Shown here in pieces: positions 44,777-53,185 of a stretch of 64,000 bases of DNA. The translations under genes and the position numbers were made by a program. The DNA lies in NCBI RefSeq assembly GCF_026163565.1, contig NZ_JAPDKN010000016.1, positions 90,847-154,846 of the forward strand, read 5' to 3'. This DNA is from Chryseobacterium sp. YIM B08800. Lineage in GTDB: Bacteria; Bacteroidota; Bacteroidia; Flavobacteriales; Weeksellaceae. The number at the start of each line of letters is the position of its first letter. Position 1 is the stretch's first letter. The notes under the pieces were generated by a model that was not told the origin of the DNA, ran no database searches, and saw only the letters and a list, made by a program, of their open reading frames with translations.

Positions 44777-45973
44777 ATGAATTTAAATTTCAAAATTAAA
44801 ACATTAGTTCTTATTTGCCTAATTTTTTTAGGAGTATTCAGTCAATATTATTGTCAGTATTCAGCCAAAGACTATTTTAAAACCGGAGCAGACCGACCAG
44901 AGCTCTATCTTCCTCTTCTTAAAAATAAAAATATTGGGATCGTCACCAACCAAACCGGATTGCTGAATGACAAAACGCATCTTGTTGATTTTTTGGTAAA
45001 AAATAGTATTAAAATTAAAACGATTTTTGCTCCAGAACACGGTTTCAGAGGCGATGCTGATGCAGGAGAAAAGGTGAAAAATGGAGTAGATGTAAAGACA
45101 GGAATCCCTATTGTTTCTCTTTACGGAAATAATAAAAAGCCAAAACCGGAACAATTAAAAGGTATTGATGTTGTTGTTTTTGACATTCAGGATGTTGGAG
45201 TGAGATTTTATACATACATCTCAACTTTAACGTATTTAATGGAAGCTGCAGCCGAAAATAATGTTGAAGTTATGGTTCTGGATCGACCAAATCCTCACGA
45301 TGGATATATTGACGGACCTGTTTTAAAGAAAAAATGGGAAAGTTTTGTAGGAATGCACGAAGTTCCTGTAGTCTACGGTTTAACCATCGGTGAATACGGA
45401 AAAATGGTAAACGGTGAAAAATGGTTGAAAAACGGTATTCAGGCAAAATATACTTTGGTTGAAATGAAAAACTATCATAAGAAGGAGCGTTATGCAATTT
45501 TAGACAAACCTTCTCCCAATTTACCGAACGATAAATCAATTAACTTATATCCAAGCTTATGTTTTTTTGAAGGAACTCAGGTTTCTGTAGGAAGAGGAAC
45601 AGATCTTCCGTTTCAAATCTATGGTTCACCGTGGACAAAAGATTTACCTTATCAGTTTACTCCAAAACCCAATTTCGGAGCAAAAGACCCTTTTCTGAAT
45701 GGGAAATTATGTTACGGGGAAAATCTTTCTGAATATTCTAAAAACTTACAAGAAATCAATCTGGAATGGTTGATTAAGGCATATAAAAATTACAAAAACC
45801 CTCAACAAGATTTCTTTCTTAAAAATCTTTTCTTTGATACTCTAGCTGGAAGCGATGAACTGAGAAAACAAATTATCTCGGGCAAATCTGAAAGAGAAAT
45901 TAAGTCTTCCTGGAAATCAGATCTGGAAAAATTTGAGAAAATAAGAAAGAAATATGTGATTTATGAAAATTAA
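44777..45973 (+). CDS. NamZ-type exo-beta-N-acetylmuramidase (DUF1343)
   Basis: 398 residues from the ATG at 44777. The signal peptide (MNLNFKIKTLVLICLIFLGV) is followed by the family signature: IGIVTNQTGLL, IFAPEHGFRGDADAG, VFDIQDVGVRFYTYISTL and DRPNPHDGYIDGPVL. NamZ removes terminal N-acetylmuramic acid from peptidoglycan fragments for recycling, as shown in Bacillus subtilis and Tannerella. The frame is open upstream to 44645, but that would run back-to-front through the permease gene. The starts of the two genes are 4 bp apart. Confidence 0.85.
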   Translation: MNLNFKIKTLVLICLIFLGVFSQYYCQYSAKDYFKTGADRPELYLPLLKNKNIGIVTNQTGLLNDKTHLVDFLVKNSIKIKTIFAPEHGFRGDADAGEKVKNGVDVKTGIPIVSLYGNNKKPKPEQLKGIDVVVFDIQDVGVRFYTYISTLTYLMEAAAENNVEVMVLDRPNPHDGYIDGPVLKKKWESFVGMHEVPVVYGLTIGEYGKMVNGEKWLKNGIQAKYTLVEMKNYHKKERYAILDKPSPNLPNDKSINLYPSLCFFEGTQVSVGRGTDLPFQIYGSPWTKDLPYQFTPKPNFGAKDPFLNGKLCYGENLSEYSKNLQEINLEWLIKAYKNYKNPQQDFFLKNLFFDTLAGSDELRKQIISGKSEREIKSSWKSDLEKFEKIRKKYVIYEN

Positions 45974-45986
45974 TAAAATGTGAATT

Positions 45987-46063
45987 GTGAATAGTCAATT
46001 GTTAACCGGCTTACACTTAGTTTAAATTGACTTGTGAAGCAAAATTGACAATTGACTATTCAC
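45987..46063. repeat. 16-bp perfect inverted repeat with a 45-nt loop between convergent genes
   Basis: gtgaatagtcaattgt (45987-46002) and acaattgactattcac (46048-46063) pair fully. It lies between the stop of the muramidase gene and the stop of the small membrane protein gene. It can act as a bidirectional terminator, but there is no T run, and the loop is long. Confidence 0.6.
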
Positions 46064-46069
46064 TTTATA

Positions 46070-46276
46070 TCAATCAAAATTCTGTGGCGGATTTTTATCG
46101 TCTTTTCCTTTATTCAAAATAAAAAGTCCGATAGATAAACCGATAACGCCTGCGGAAGCCGTCATCAAAGCACGTTCTAATTTATCCGCTTCATGATTTC
46201 CCAAATAATTCATCAGAAATAATATTCCAAATGTAATAATCGATATAATGATATGGTTTCTTCCTAGTAGTTTCAT
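46070..46276 (-). CDS. Small membrane protein
   Basis: 68 residues with two membrane helices (about 8-24 and 37-55: IIISIITFGILFLMNYL and MTASAGVIGLSIGLFIL) and a charged tail. No known family. It is the third gene of a minus-strand unit, 1 bp after the outer-membrane protein gene. Function unknown. Confidence 0.65.
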   Translation of the reverse strand: MKLLGRNHIIISIITFGILFLMNYLGNHEADKLERALMTASAGVIGLSIGLFILNKGKDDKNPPQNFD

Positions 46277-46277
46277 A

Positions 46278-46925
46278 TTATTTTAATCTATAAGAAATCA
46301 TTACTCCTCCTCTGTAAGGAATTATTTCACCGCTTTTGTTATAGCCATGTGCGATATCATATCTTTTTCCAGATACTCTGTCATATCCTTTGTAAAAATC
46401 CTGTGAAGTTCCTACTGTACCATATAAATCCATTCTCCAATTTTCGGATAATTTAAATTGGTAGCCTGCAGTAATTCCAGCCAAAAATGAATATCCTTTT
46501 TGATAAAGATTTGAGCTTGTAAAAACTACATTTTGTTCAATTTTACTTGGGGATGAATTGTCGTTCCAATAATTCCATTTTTGTAGTACAAAAGAAGATG
46601 CTCCAATGTTTGCACCTAAATACCATCCGTCAAATGCTTCTCTGAAATAGTATCTTCCTTCTAATGATATAGAATAATACTGTAATTCATGCCCTGCAAA
46701 AGATTTCCAAGGGGAAACAAAAACATCACCCTGTACTGTTATTTTTTTATTTATTTGATGCTCCAAACCTAAGTTGATAATTCCGATAGGAACAAACAAA
46801 GCATTTCCTTTTATGTATACTTTTTTCTCAGATTCAGATTTAATTTCTTGTGTTTGATTTTCCTGTGCGCTGATATTTATTACTGAAAATAAACTTAACG
46901 CAGCGATAAAAATGTTATACTTCAA
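46278..46925 (-). CDS. Outer-membrane beta-barrel-like protein
   Basis: 215 residues with a signal peptide (1-20, ending ISAQ). The mature part has alternating aromatic and hydrophobic strands, such as VQGDVFVSPWKSF, YSISLEGRYYF and GYSFLAGITAGYQFKL, and ends in a strand with GGVMISYRLK, the hallmark of small outer-membrane barrels. Part of an operon between a thioredoxin-family gene and a small membrane protein. Confidence 0.68.
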   Translation of the reverse strand: MKYNIFIAALSLFSVINISAQENQTQEIKSESEKKVYIKGNALFVPIGIINLGLEHQINKKITVQGDVFVSPWKSFAGHELQYYSISLEGRYYFREAFDGWYLGANIGASSFVLQKWNYWNDNSSPSKIEQNVVFTSSNLYQKGYSFLAGITAGYQFKLSENWRMDLYGTVGTSQDFYKGYDRVSGKRYDIAHGYNKSGEIIPYRGGVMISYRLK

Positions 46926-46935
46926 AACGTATATT

Positions 46936-48114
46936 TTATTTAATTTGATTTAATAATGCTTGTGCTAAACTTGCATCTTTACCAGATTGACTGGCAATGT
47001 TTTTAGACTGCTCAGCAAAGTTTTTAGCTAAATCTTTACTTCCTAAATTAAAATAAATTTTAGCTAAGATATAAGTGTTCTCTGATGTCTCACCGCGCAT
47101 AACTGATTTTTCAGCCCATTCTGCCGCTTTCTTCAAAGAAGATGGTGTCTTTACATGATCTGAAAATATCCATGCGGCTTTTAAAAGTTCATTTGGCTCA
47201 AATGTATCTGCGTTTTTATAATATTCTAAAGCTACTTTTTCGTACTCAGGAAAATTAGAATTTTGTTCGTAATAAGCCAGTTTGGTCTGGTTAAGTTTTG
47301 TTAAAGCAGCTTCTTTTCCAACTAAAGGTTCTGCAGTTTTCAGAAAATAGGCATCATTGATTTTTTTATTTTTCTCGTCAATAGATTCCTCAACCACTTT
47401 TCCTAACACAAGTTGGTTGTTAAATTCATTATAATTTTCTTCGGGTAAAAATTTTAAAATTTCAGTTTTTCTGGCAACAAAGGTTTTGTAATTTGGATCT
47501 TCAGAAGATTTAAGAAAATAAAATAAAAATCCTGCATCGTCTTTTGTGAACTCTTCATTTTTTAGTTTGTTTTCAAAATATCTTTCAGAAGCTTTCTTGG
47601 CAAATTCATAATCTGAATTTGAGTTAAGCTTCATAATATTCATTAGAAACTCTGGACTCTTTTCACCCTTAGCAAATCTTTCTTTAGATGAACCTTCTTT
47701 AGAGTTTACGGCATTTACATCTTGTGCCATAGAGAGAAAAAGGCTTGGTTCCATGTAACCATAATTTTGAGAAACCAAGTCTCCGTCGCCATTTAAAAAA
47801 AGAAAAGTAGGATAGGAGCGTACCGAAAATTTTTGAGCAATTTCTCTACCTTCACCTTTTTCCATGTCGATTCTTGAGCTCACAAAGTTTTTATTGAAAT
47901 AATCTCCTACCGATTTTTGTGTGAAAACATTTTTGTCCATCATTTTGCACGGACCACACCAAACCGCATAAGCATCTATAAACACAAGTTTTTTTTCTTT
48001 TTTTGCTTTAGCAAGAAGGTCTTTGAAATTACTTTGCTCAAACTTAATTCCTTCTTCCTGAGCGAAAATAAAAATATTAATAAAAATAAATAATCCGGAG
48101 ATAATATTTTTCAT
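46936..48114 (-). CDS. Exported thioredoxin-family protein with C-terminal TPR-like region
   Basis: 392 residues from the ATG at 48114, giving the signal peptide MKNIISGLFIFINIFIFAQ; the frame is open to 48183. The thioredoxin domain (20-140) has the CxxC site WCGPC (Cys53, Cys56) and a cis-Pro in SYPTFLFLN. The remainder is helical, with TPR-like KAAWIFSDHVKTPSSLKKAA. It probably reduces or isomerises disulfides in the periplasm. First gene of the unit with the beta-barrel and small membrane proteins. Confidence 0.83.
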   Translation of the reverse strand: MKNIISGLFIFINIFIFAQEEGIKFEQSNFKDLLAKAKKEKKLVFIDAYAVWCGPCKMMDKNVFTQKSVGDYFNKNFVSSRIDMEKGEGREIAQKFSVRSYPTFLFLNGDGDLVSQNYGYMEPSLFLSMAQDVNAVNSKEGSSKERFAKGEKSPEFLMNIMKLNSNSDYEFAKKASERYFENKLKNEEFTKDDAGFLFYFLKSSEDPNYKTFVARKTEILKFLPEENYNEFNNQLVLGKVVEESIDEKNKKINDAYFLKTAEPLVGKEAALTKLNQTKLAYYEQNSNFPEYEKVALEYYKNADTFEPNELLKAAWIFSDHVKTPSSLKKAAEWAEKSVMRGETSENTYILAKIYFNLGSKDLAKNFAEQSKNIASQSGKDASLAQALLNQIK

Positions 48115-48198
48115 TCTAATTATAAATTTAAAGAAGCGAAGATACTTAATTTTGATTTTATATGAATAATGAAACTTCCTCAAAATAGAGGAAACAAA

Positions 48199-48226
48199 AA
48201 AACCGTCTTAAAAAAGACGGTTTTAA
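48199..48226 (-). terminator. Terminator of tRNA-Phe copy 1
   Basis: Stem aaccgtctta / aagacggtt with flanking T runs in the direction of transcription. Confidence 0.7.
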
Positions 48227-48227
48227 G

Positions 48228-48300
48228 TGGTTTCTCCAGGAATCGAACCAGGGACACATGGATTTTCAATCCATTGCTCTACCAACTGAGCTAAGAAACC
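48228..48300 (-). tRNA. tRNA-Phe (GAA), copy 1
   Basis: Reading the minus strand, the gene starts GGTTTCTTAGCTCAGTTGG, has the anticodon loop TTGAAAA (anticodon GAA), a T-loop GGTTCGATTCC, and closes GGAGAAACC with discriminator A. It is 73 nt and CCA is not encoded. All four stems pair. Confidence 0.97.
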
Positions 48301-48319
48301 ATTTGGTTTTGAAGTGGTG

Positions 48320-48351
48320 CAAATGTAATAATAAATATTATAATCTGCAAA
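48320..48351 (-). promoter_or_regulatory. Promoter of tRNA-Phe copy 1
   Basis: On the minus strand, TTTG (48351-48348) then 20 bp then TACATTTG (48327-48320). It matches the Bacteroidetes TTTG / TAnnTTTG consensus and puts the start about 13 bp before the tRNA. Confidence 0.8.
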
Positions 48352-48376
48352 TTTACTTTAAACAGTTTTGAAAAGA

Positions 48377-48402
48377 AAACCGCCTAATAAAAGGCGGTTT
48401 AA
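48377..48402 (-). terminator. Terminator of tRNA-Phe copy 2
   Basis: Stem aaaccgcct / aggcggttt with an AATAA-type loop, T-rich end. An identical copy lies at 48553-48578. Confidence 0.75.
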
Positions 48403-48403
48403 G

Positions 48404-48476
48404 TGGTTTCTCCAGGAATCGAACCAGGGACACATGGATTTTCAATCCATTGCTCTACCAACTGAGCTAAGAAACC
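48404..48476 (-). tRNA. tRNA-Phe (GAA), copy 2
   Basis: Identical in sequence to copy 1, offset by 176 bp. Confidence 0.97.
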
Positions 48477-48495
48477 ATTTGGTTTTGAAGTGGTG

Positions 48496-48527
48496 CAAAT
48501 GTAATAATAAATATTATAATCTGCAAA
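48496..48527 (-). promoter_or_regulatory. Promoter of tRNA-Phe copy 2
   Basis: Same TTTG - 20 bp - TACATTTG arrangement as copy 1, at offset 176 bp. Confidence 0.8.
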
Positions 48528-48552
48528 TTTACTTTAAACAGTTTTGAAAAGA

Positions 48553-48578
48553 AAACCGCCTAATAAAAGGCGGTTTAA
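48553..48578 (-). terminator. Terminator of tRNA-Phe copy 3
   Basis: Same hairpin as for copy 2, at offset 176 bp. Confidence 0.75.
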
Positions 48579-48579
48579 G

Positions 48580-48652
48580 TGGTTTCTCCAGGAATCGAAC
48601 CAGGGACACATGGATTTTCAATCCATTGCTCTACCAACTGAGCTAAGAAACC
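48580..48652 (-). tRNA. tRNA-Phe (GAA), copy 3
   Basis: Identical in sequence to the other two. The sequence upstream of this copy differs from that of the other two, so it is at the ancestral, promoter-proximal end of the array. Confidence 0.97.
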
Positions 48653-48678
48653 AATTACTTCGTTGTTTTAAAGTGATG

Positions 48679-48710
48679 CAAAAGTAGGAAGTTTTGGTAT
48701 ATGAAGCAAA
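48679..48710 (-). promoter_or_regulatory. Promoter of tRNA-Phe copy 3
   Basis: TTTG, 20 bp, TACTTTTG on the minus strand. It has the same spacing as in copies 1 and 2 but a different surrounding sequence, which supports the consensus. Confidence 0.78.
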
Positions 48711-48744
48711 TATTAATTGAACTTTTTTACCAATAAATTAAAAC

Positions 48745-50586
48745 CTACTGATTTTCAGTAGAATTATTTTCCTGTTCTTTTCTTATTTGCTCACTCATTT
48801 CCTCTAAAACAGGCTTAATCGTGCTTTCAGGAAGATCACTTATTCTGATATACATCAATCCGTCAATCGCATCATTAAAATTTGGATCAACATTAAAGGC
48901 AATTACTTTCGCATTTTGCTTGATGTATTTTTTTATCAAAACCGGCATTCTCAATTCTGGCTCAAGATCATCAATGATTTTATCTAATTTATTTAAATCA
49001 GATTCCATTTCATCTAAAAAAAGATGCTTATCACGATCTCTAAGCTTTACTTTGAAATCATTTCTTGGGGTAATATATTGAGCTACAGCAGAATCGTAAT
49101 AATTTGAACGCATAAACTCAATCATCAAAGATTTAGAGAACTCTGAAAATTTATTAGAAATACTTACACCTCCCATCAGGAATTTATGATCCGGATTTCT
49201 TAAGCAAACATGTACAATTCCACGCCATAAAAGGAATAAGGGAAGTGGCTTTTGCTGATATTCTTCACAAATATAAGCACGTCCCATTTCAATTACTTTC
49301 TTGAAAAACGGATGAATGTCTTGTTCGAATTCAAAAAGAGAACTCGTGTAAAAACCTTTGATTCCAAACTTTTTCATCACATCCCTTCCCAAAGCCATTC
49401 TATAGGCGCCTGCAAGTTTTTCTGCAGCATTGTCCCACAAAAACAAGTGGTGATAATGTTTGTCGTATTCATCAAGATCAAACGGCAGGTTGCTTCCTTC
49501 ACCTACGGCTCGGAAAGTAAGTTCTCTCTGCCTTCCGATTTCCCTCATTACAGAAGGAATCTGCTCGTAAGGAGTGAAATAGATTTCATAATTACCATTG
49601 CTGAAAAGCATTTTATCGGTACCTCTCAGTTTATTGATATCTTTTATAATATCTTCTTTCGGAGTTTCATCAATGATATTCTGTACAATGTTTTCCTCTC
49701 TCAATAAAGGGAATTTTACATATAAATTCTTAAGATTAATAGCCTGTGCAAGAGATTTCCTTTTTTCATAATAAGATTTCATCATATAAACCTTACGTTT
49801 CAGAAACTCTCCCAATTCCTCAATATTTTCCATCTCATCCATCACCTTTACCGTAATAGGTTTTCCTATTCTTATACGGATTGGCTTTTCGCGGTCATTC
49901 ATCATTTCCGCAGGAAGCATGATGGTCTGTAAGTTTGGATGAATCTTGGCTACATGATAAAAAAGAGTACTGTTTTTAGCATGAAAATACATAGGAACAA
50001 CCGGCACTTTTGCCATTTTTATAAGCTTTAAAGCCGGTTTTTCCCATTCTCTGTCGAGAATTTCCCCGTAAGGATTATTTTTATTCGAAACTTCTCCCGC
50101 CGGGAAAATTCCTACGCAGCCTCCATTTTCAAGATGCTTCAAAGTTTCCCTCATTCCGGTTGCGCTGTTTCTGATTTCCTTTCTTCCTTCAAAAGGGTTT
50201 ACAGCAATCACAAACGGCTCCATGGGTTTTATTTTTTCTAAAAGAAAATTTCCCATTACTTTAAAATCCGGGCGAACTTCTGAAAGAATTTTACACATTA
50301 AAATTCCATCAATAGCACCAAGAGGATGATTAGACACCAATATAAAAGGACCGGTTTTCGGTATTTTTGCTAAGTCTTCTTCAAAAGCTACATAGCTCAA
50401 ATTTCTTTCTCTTACGAAAGAATCGAAAAAATCTTTACCCTCTTTATCTTTCAGCTTATCATAAAGTCTGTTGACTTCATTTATTTTTGCAATGCTCATA
50501 ACAGCAGATGCTACAGGATTTTTTAGGAACCCTATTTTATTCAAGCCAGAAGCCTTGATTAAATCATTTTTCGATATTAAGCTCAT
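48745..50586 (-). CDS. Fused O-/N-acyltransferase for ornithine- or glycine-type lipids (OlsF/GlsF-like)
   Basis: 613 residues. The N-terminal half (1-290) is a PlsC-type acyltransferase with SNHPLGAIDG (His87 and Asp93, spaced one residue wider than the usual HX4D) and FPAGEVSNK as the later motif. The C-terminal half (300-590) is an OlsB/hemolysin-type N-acyltransferase with GRAYICEEYQQKPLPLFLLW. A fused protein of this type makes ornithine lipids in Serratia and Flavobacterium and glycine lipids in relatives. It lies 22 bp after aspartokinase in one unit. Confidence 0.82.
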   Translation of the reverse strand: MSLISKNDLIKASGLNKIGFLKNPVASAVMSIAKINEVNRLYDKLKDKEGKDFFDSFVRERNLSYVAFEEDLAKIPKTGPFILVSNHPLGAIDGILMCKILSEVRPDFKVMGNFLLEKIKPMEPFVIAVNPFEGRKEIRNSATGMRETLKHLENGGCVGIFPAGEVSNKNNPYGEILDREWEKPALKLIKMAKVPVVPMYFHAKNSTLFYHVAKIHPNLQTIMLPAEMMNDREKPIRIRIGKPITVKVMDEMENIEELGEFLKRKVYMMKSYYEKRKSLAQAINLKNLYVKFPLLREENIVQNIIDETPKEDIIKDINKLRGTDKMLFSNGNYEIYFTPYEQIPSVMREIGRQRELTFRAVGEGSNLPFDLDEYDKHYHHLFLWDNAAEKLAGAYRMALGRDVMKKFGIKGFYTSSLFEFEQDIHPFFKKVIEMGRAYICEEYQQKPLPLFLLWRGIVHVCLRNPDHKFLMGGVSISNKFSEFSKSLMIEFMRSNYYDSAVAQYITPRNDFKVKLRDRDKHLFLDEMESDLNKLDKIIDDLEPELRMPVLIKKYIKQNAKVIAFNVDPNFNDAIDGLMYIRISDLPESTIKPVLEEMSEQIRKEQENNSTENQ

Positions 50587-50608
50587 GTGTGTTTAGTCGG
50601 AATTTATT

Positions 50609-51847
50609 TTAAAGCGTTACCATTTGAAGCGTATTCTTAGAAATCTGTTCCAATAATACACTTTTTTCTTGGTAAAATTTATCAATGTTCTCCATTTTTG
50701 CATTTCTTACAGTAAATAAAGATACATTTTTTATAACATCTGTTTTGAAAATTTTCTGAAGTTCGTTATTCAGTTCCTCAATTTTAAGGAATTTATCTTC
50801 AAGACACAATGCTAATGAAATTGCAGAATTCTGCATCAAAGAAACTTTGATTTTGTATTTAGCTAAATTGTTGAAAATTAAACTCATGTGGTCTTCTGCG
50901 ATGAATGAAAAATCTCTTGTAGAAATTTTAAGTAATGTTTGATTACCTTTTAAAATATAAGATTCCTCACTTTGATTTTTTTCAGAAACACCCACTTTAG
51001 TTCCTTCTTTTGTAGGATCTACAAATGATTTTACATAGAAAGGAATATTTTTTTGCTGAAGCGGTTGCAATGTTTTCGGGTGAATTACACTCGCTCCAAA
51101 ATAAGCCATTTCTATTGCCTCTTCGTAAGAGATATTAGATAAAAGCGTAACATCCTTAAAGATTCTTGGGTCACCTGTCATTACTCCCGGAACGTCTTTC
51201 CAGATAGTCATTGCGGTTGCGTTAAGGCAATATGCAAAAATTGCGGCAGAATAATCTGAACCTTCTCTTCCTAAAGTTACAGTAAAATTGTTGTCATCAG
51301 AACCGATAAAACCTTGGGTTACGTAGCAAATATCAGGATTTAAATTTGAGATAAATTCCTCTGTTTTTTGCCAGTTTACAATACCGTCTCTGTAAGAATC
51401 ATCTGTCTTTATGTAGTCTCTTGCATCAAGCCACTGGTTGGTAAATTGGATATCATTCAGATATTCGCTTACAATTTTAGTGGAAATCATTTCTCCACAG
51501 CTTACAACCTGATCGTAAACAAAATTATAATTAGGAGATTTATTTCTTCTTAAAAAAGAAACAATATCATCAAAAAACAAATTGATTTCTGCAAAAACAG
51601 CATGATTTTCCGAGAAAAGCCCCTTAGCTATTTCAATGTGTTTCTGTTTTATATTCTCTATTTCAGTTTGATAGTTGTCTTTTTTGAAATACAATTCTAC
51701 TACTTTTTCCAGCTCATTGGTGGTTTTACCCATTGCTGAAATTACAAGCAGACATTTTTCAAAACCTTGGCTGCTAAGAACCATAGATACATTTTTTACA
51801 CTTTCGGCATCTTTCACTGATGCACCTCCAAACTTGAAAATTTTCAT
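50609..51847 (-). CDS. Aspartate kinase
   Basis: 412 residues from the ATG at 51847; the frame is open to 51907 but the added residues are not family-like. The N-terminus KFGGASVKDAESV is the kinase signature, GREGSDYSAAIFA carries the nucleotide/aspartate loop, and residues 290-412 hold ACT-type regulatory domains. It phosphorylates aspartate for Lys/Met/Thr/diaminopimelate synthesis. It is monofunctional, lacking the homoserine dehydrogenase half. It precedes the acyltransferase gene with a 22-bp gap. Confidence 0.9.
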   Translation of the reverse strand: MKIFKFGGASVKDAESVKNVSMVLSSQGFEKCLLVISAMGKTTNELEKVVELYFKKDNYQTEIENIKQKHIEIAKGLFSENHAVFAEINLFFDDIVSFLRRNKSPNYNFVYDQVVSCGEMISTKIVSEYLNDIQFTNQWLDARDYIKTDDSYRDGIVNWQKTEEFISNLNPDICYVTQGFIGSDDNNFTVTLGREGSDYSAAIFAYCLNATAMTIWKDVPGVMTGDPRIFKDVTLLSNISYEEAIEMAYFGASVIHPKTLQPLQQKNIPFYVKSFVDPTKEGTKVGVSEKNQSEESYILKGNQTLLKISTRDFSFIAEDHMSLIFNNLAKYKIKVSLMQNSAISLALCLEDKFLKIEELNNELQKIFKTDVIKNVSLFTVRNAKMENIDKFYQEKSVLLEQISKNTLQMVTL

Positions 51848-51907
51848 TAAATTGTTAAGAATAAAATTGTTAGATACTAAAACATTGAATTTTTTTTCGG
51901 ATGTCAA

Positions 51908-52168
51908 AATTATGCAATTACGATGAGATATGAAATAGCGATAAGCCGTGATTGAATTAAGATTTAATTAAAATTAAAGTAAAGTATAAGAAATATCTGT
52001 TCCTTAAGGGCAGGATTTGGGGATGCTTACCTTTACTAATTGAGTGCATGTATGAAAAGAAAGGTTGGGTATGATGTTGATTAGTAGGGGATAAGGTCTT
52101 TTCTGTGAAAATATTTTTTAATGTGATAAAATTTACGAAATTTGGCACTAAAGTAAAAAAACATAAAA
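51908..52168. other. Divergent spacer between aspartokinase and fbp
   Basis: 261 bp of AT-rich sequence. It should hold promoters for both directions. A partial AAATTTG box lies just before the fbp start. No hairpin or repeat stands out. Confidence 0.35.
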
Positions 52169-53185
52169 ATGTCAGATCAACCATTACAGACCCTAGGAGA
52201 ATTTTTAATTGATAAACAAGATGATTTTCAGTATTCCACTGGTGAATTTTCACGTCTTCTAAGTGCTATAAGATTGGCATCCAAAGTTGTAAACAGAGAA
52301 GTAAATAAAGCAGGGATTGTAGATATTGCAGGGGCTGCAGGAAATCAAAATATTCAAGGGGAAGAGCAACAGAAGCTTGATGTAATTGCCAACGATATTT
52401 TTATCACAGCTCTTTCTCAAAGAGAAGTTGTTTGCGGAATTGCTTCTGAAGAAAACGATGATTTTATCGATATTAAATGTGGAGAAAACGGTCATTTAAG
52501 TAAATATGTGGTTTTAATTGATCCTTTAGATGGTTCTTCAAACATTGATGTGAATGTTTCTGTAGGAACTATTTTTTCAATTTACAGAAGGGTTACAGAA
52601 CCAGGAACTCCGGTACAGTTAGAAGATTTTTTACAGAAAGGAGTTAATCAGATTGCGGCAGGATACGTTATTTATGGGTCTTCCACAATGATTGTTTACA
52701 CTACAGGTAACGGTGTGAACGGATTTACTTTAGATCCTTCTCTGGGAACTTATTATCTTTCTCATCCAAACATGACATTCCCAAAATCGGGTAAAATTTA
52801 TTCAATCAACGAAGGGAATTATATCAAATTTCCTCAAGGAGTTAAAAATTATCTGAAATATTGCCAGATGGAGGAAGGAGATCGTCCTTACACTTCAAGA
52901 TATATTGGTTCGTTAGTTGCTGATTTTCATAGAAATATGTTGAAAGGAGGTATTTATATTTATCCATCTTATTCACAGGCTCCGAATGGAAAATTAAGAT
53001 TATTATATGAATGTAATCCGATGGCTTTCTTGGCTGAACAAGCAGGAGCTAAAGCAACAGATGGTTTCAGAAGAATTTTGGAAATCGAGCCTACTGAGCT
53101 TCATCAAAGAATTCCTTTTTTCTGTGGAAGCATCGATATGGTGGAAAAAGCAGAAGAATTTATGCGAATCGATAGCGTAAAGTAA
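52169..53185 (+). CDS. fbp: Class I fructose-1,6-bisphosphatase
   Basis: 338 residues, the class I length. Metal and substrate site [19 protein letters not shown] (about 112-130) with the two catalytic Asp, followed by [21 protein letters not shown] and an [10 protein letters not shown] motif. It removes the 1-phosphate in gluconeogenesis. Its stop is directly joined to the next ATG (no gap), so fbp and menC are co-transcribed. Confidence 0.96.
   Translation: MSDQPLQTLGEFLIDKQDDFQYSTGEFSRLLSAIRLASKVVNREVNKAGIVDIAGAAGNQNIQGEEQQKLDVIANDIFITALSQREVVCGIASEENDDFIDIKCGENGHLSKYVVLIDPLDGSSNIDVNVSVGTIFSIYRRVTEPGTPVQLEDFLQKGVNQIAAGYVIYGSSTMIVYTTGNGVNGFTLDPSLGTYYLSHPNMTFPKSGKIYSINEGNYIKFPQGVKNYLKYCQMEEGDRPYTSRYIGSLVADFHRNMLKGGIYIYPSYSQAPNGKLRLLYECNPMAFLAEQAGAKATDGFRRILEIEPTELHQRIPFFCGSIDMVEKAEEFMRIDSVK

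Noticed and set aside
48228..48652. CRISPR-like direct repeats
   Set aside because: The repeated units are tRNA genes with promoters and terminators; period 176 bp and no unique spacers.
49252..49707. 151-codon open frame antisense to the acyltransferase gene
   Set aside because: The opposite strand encodes a clear domain protein with correct codon use; this is its shadow.
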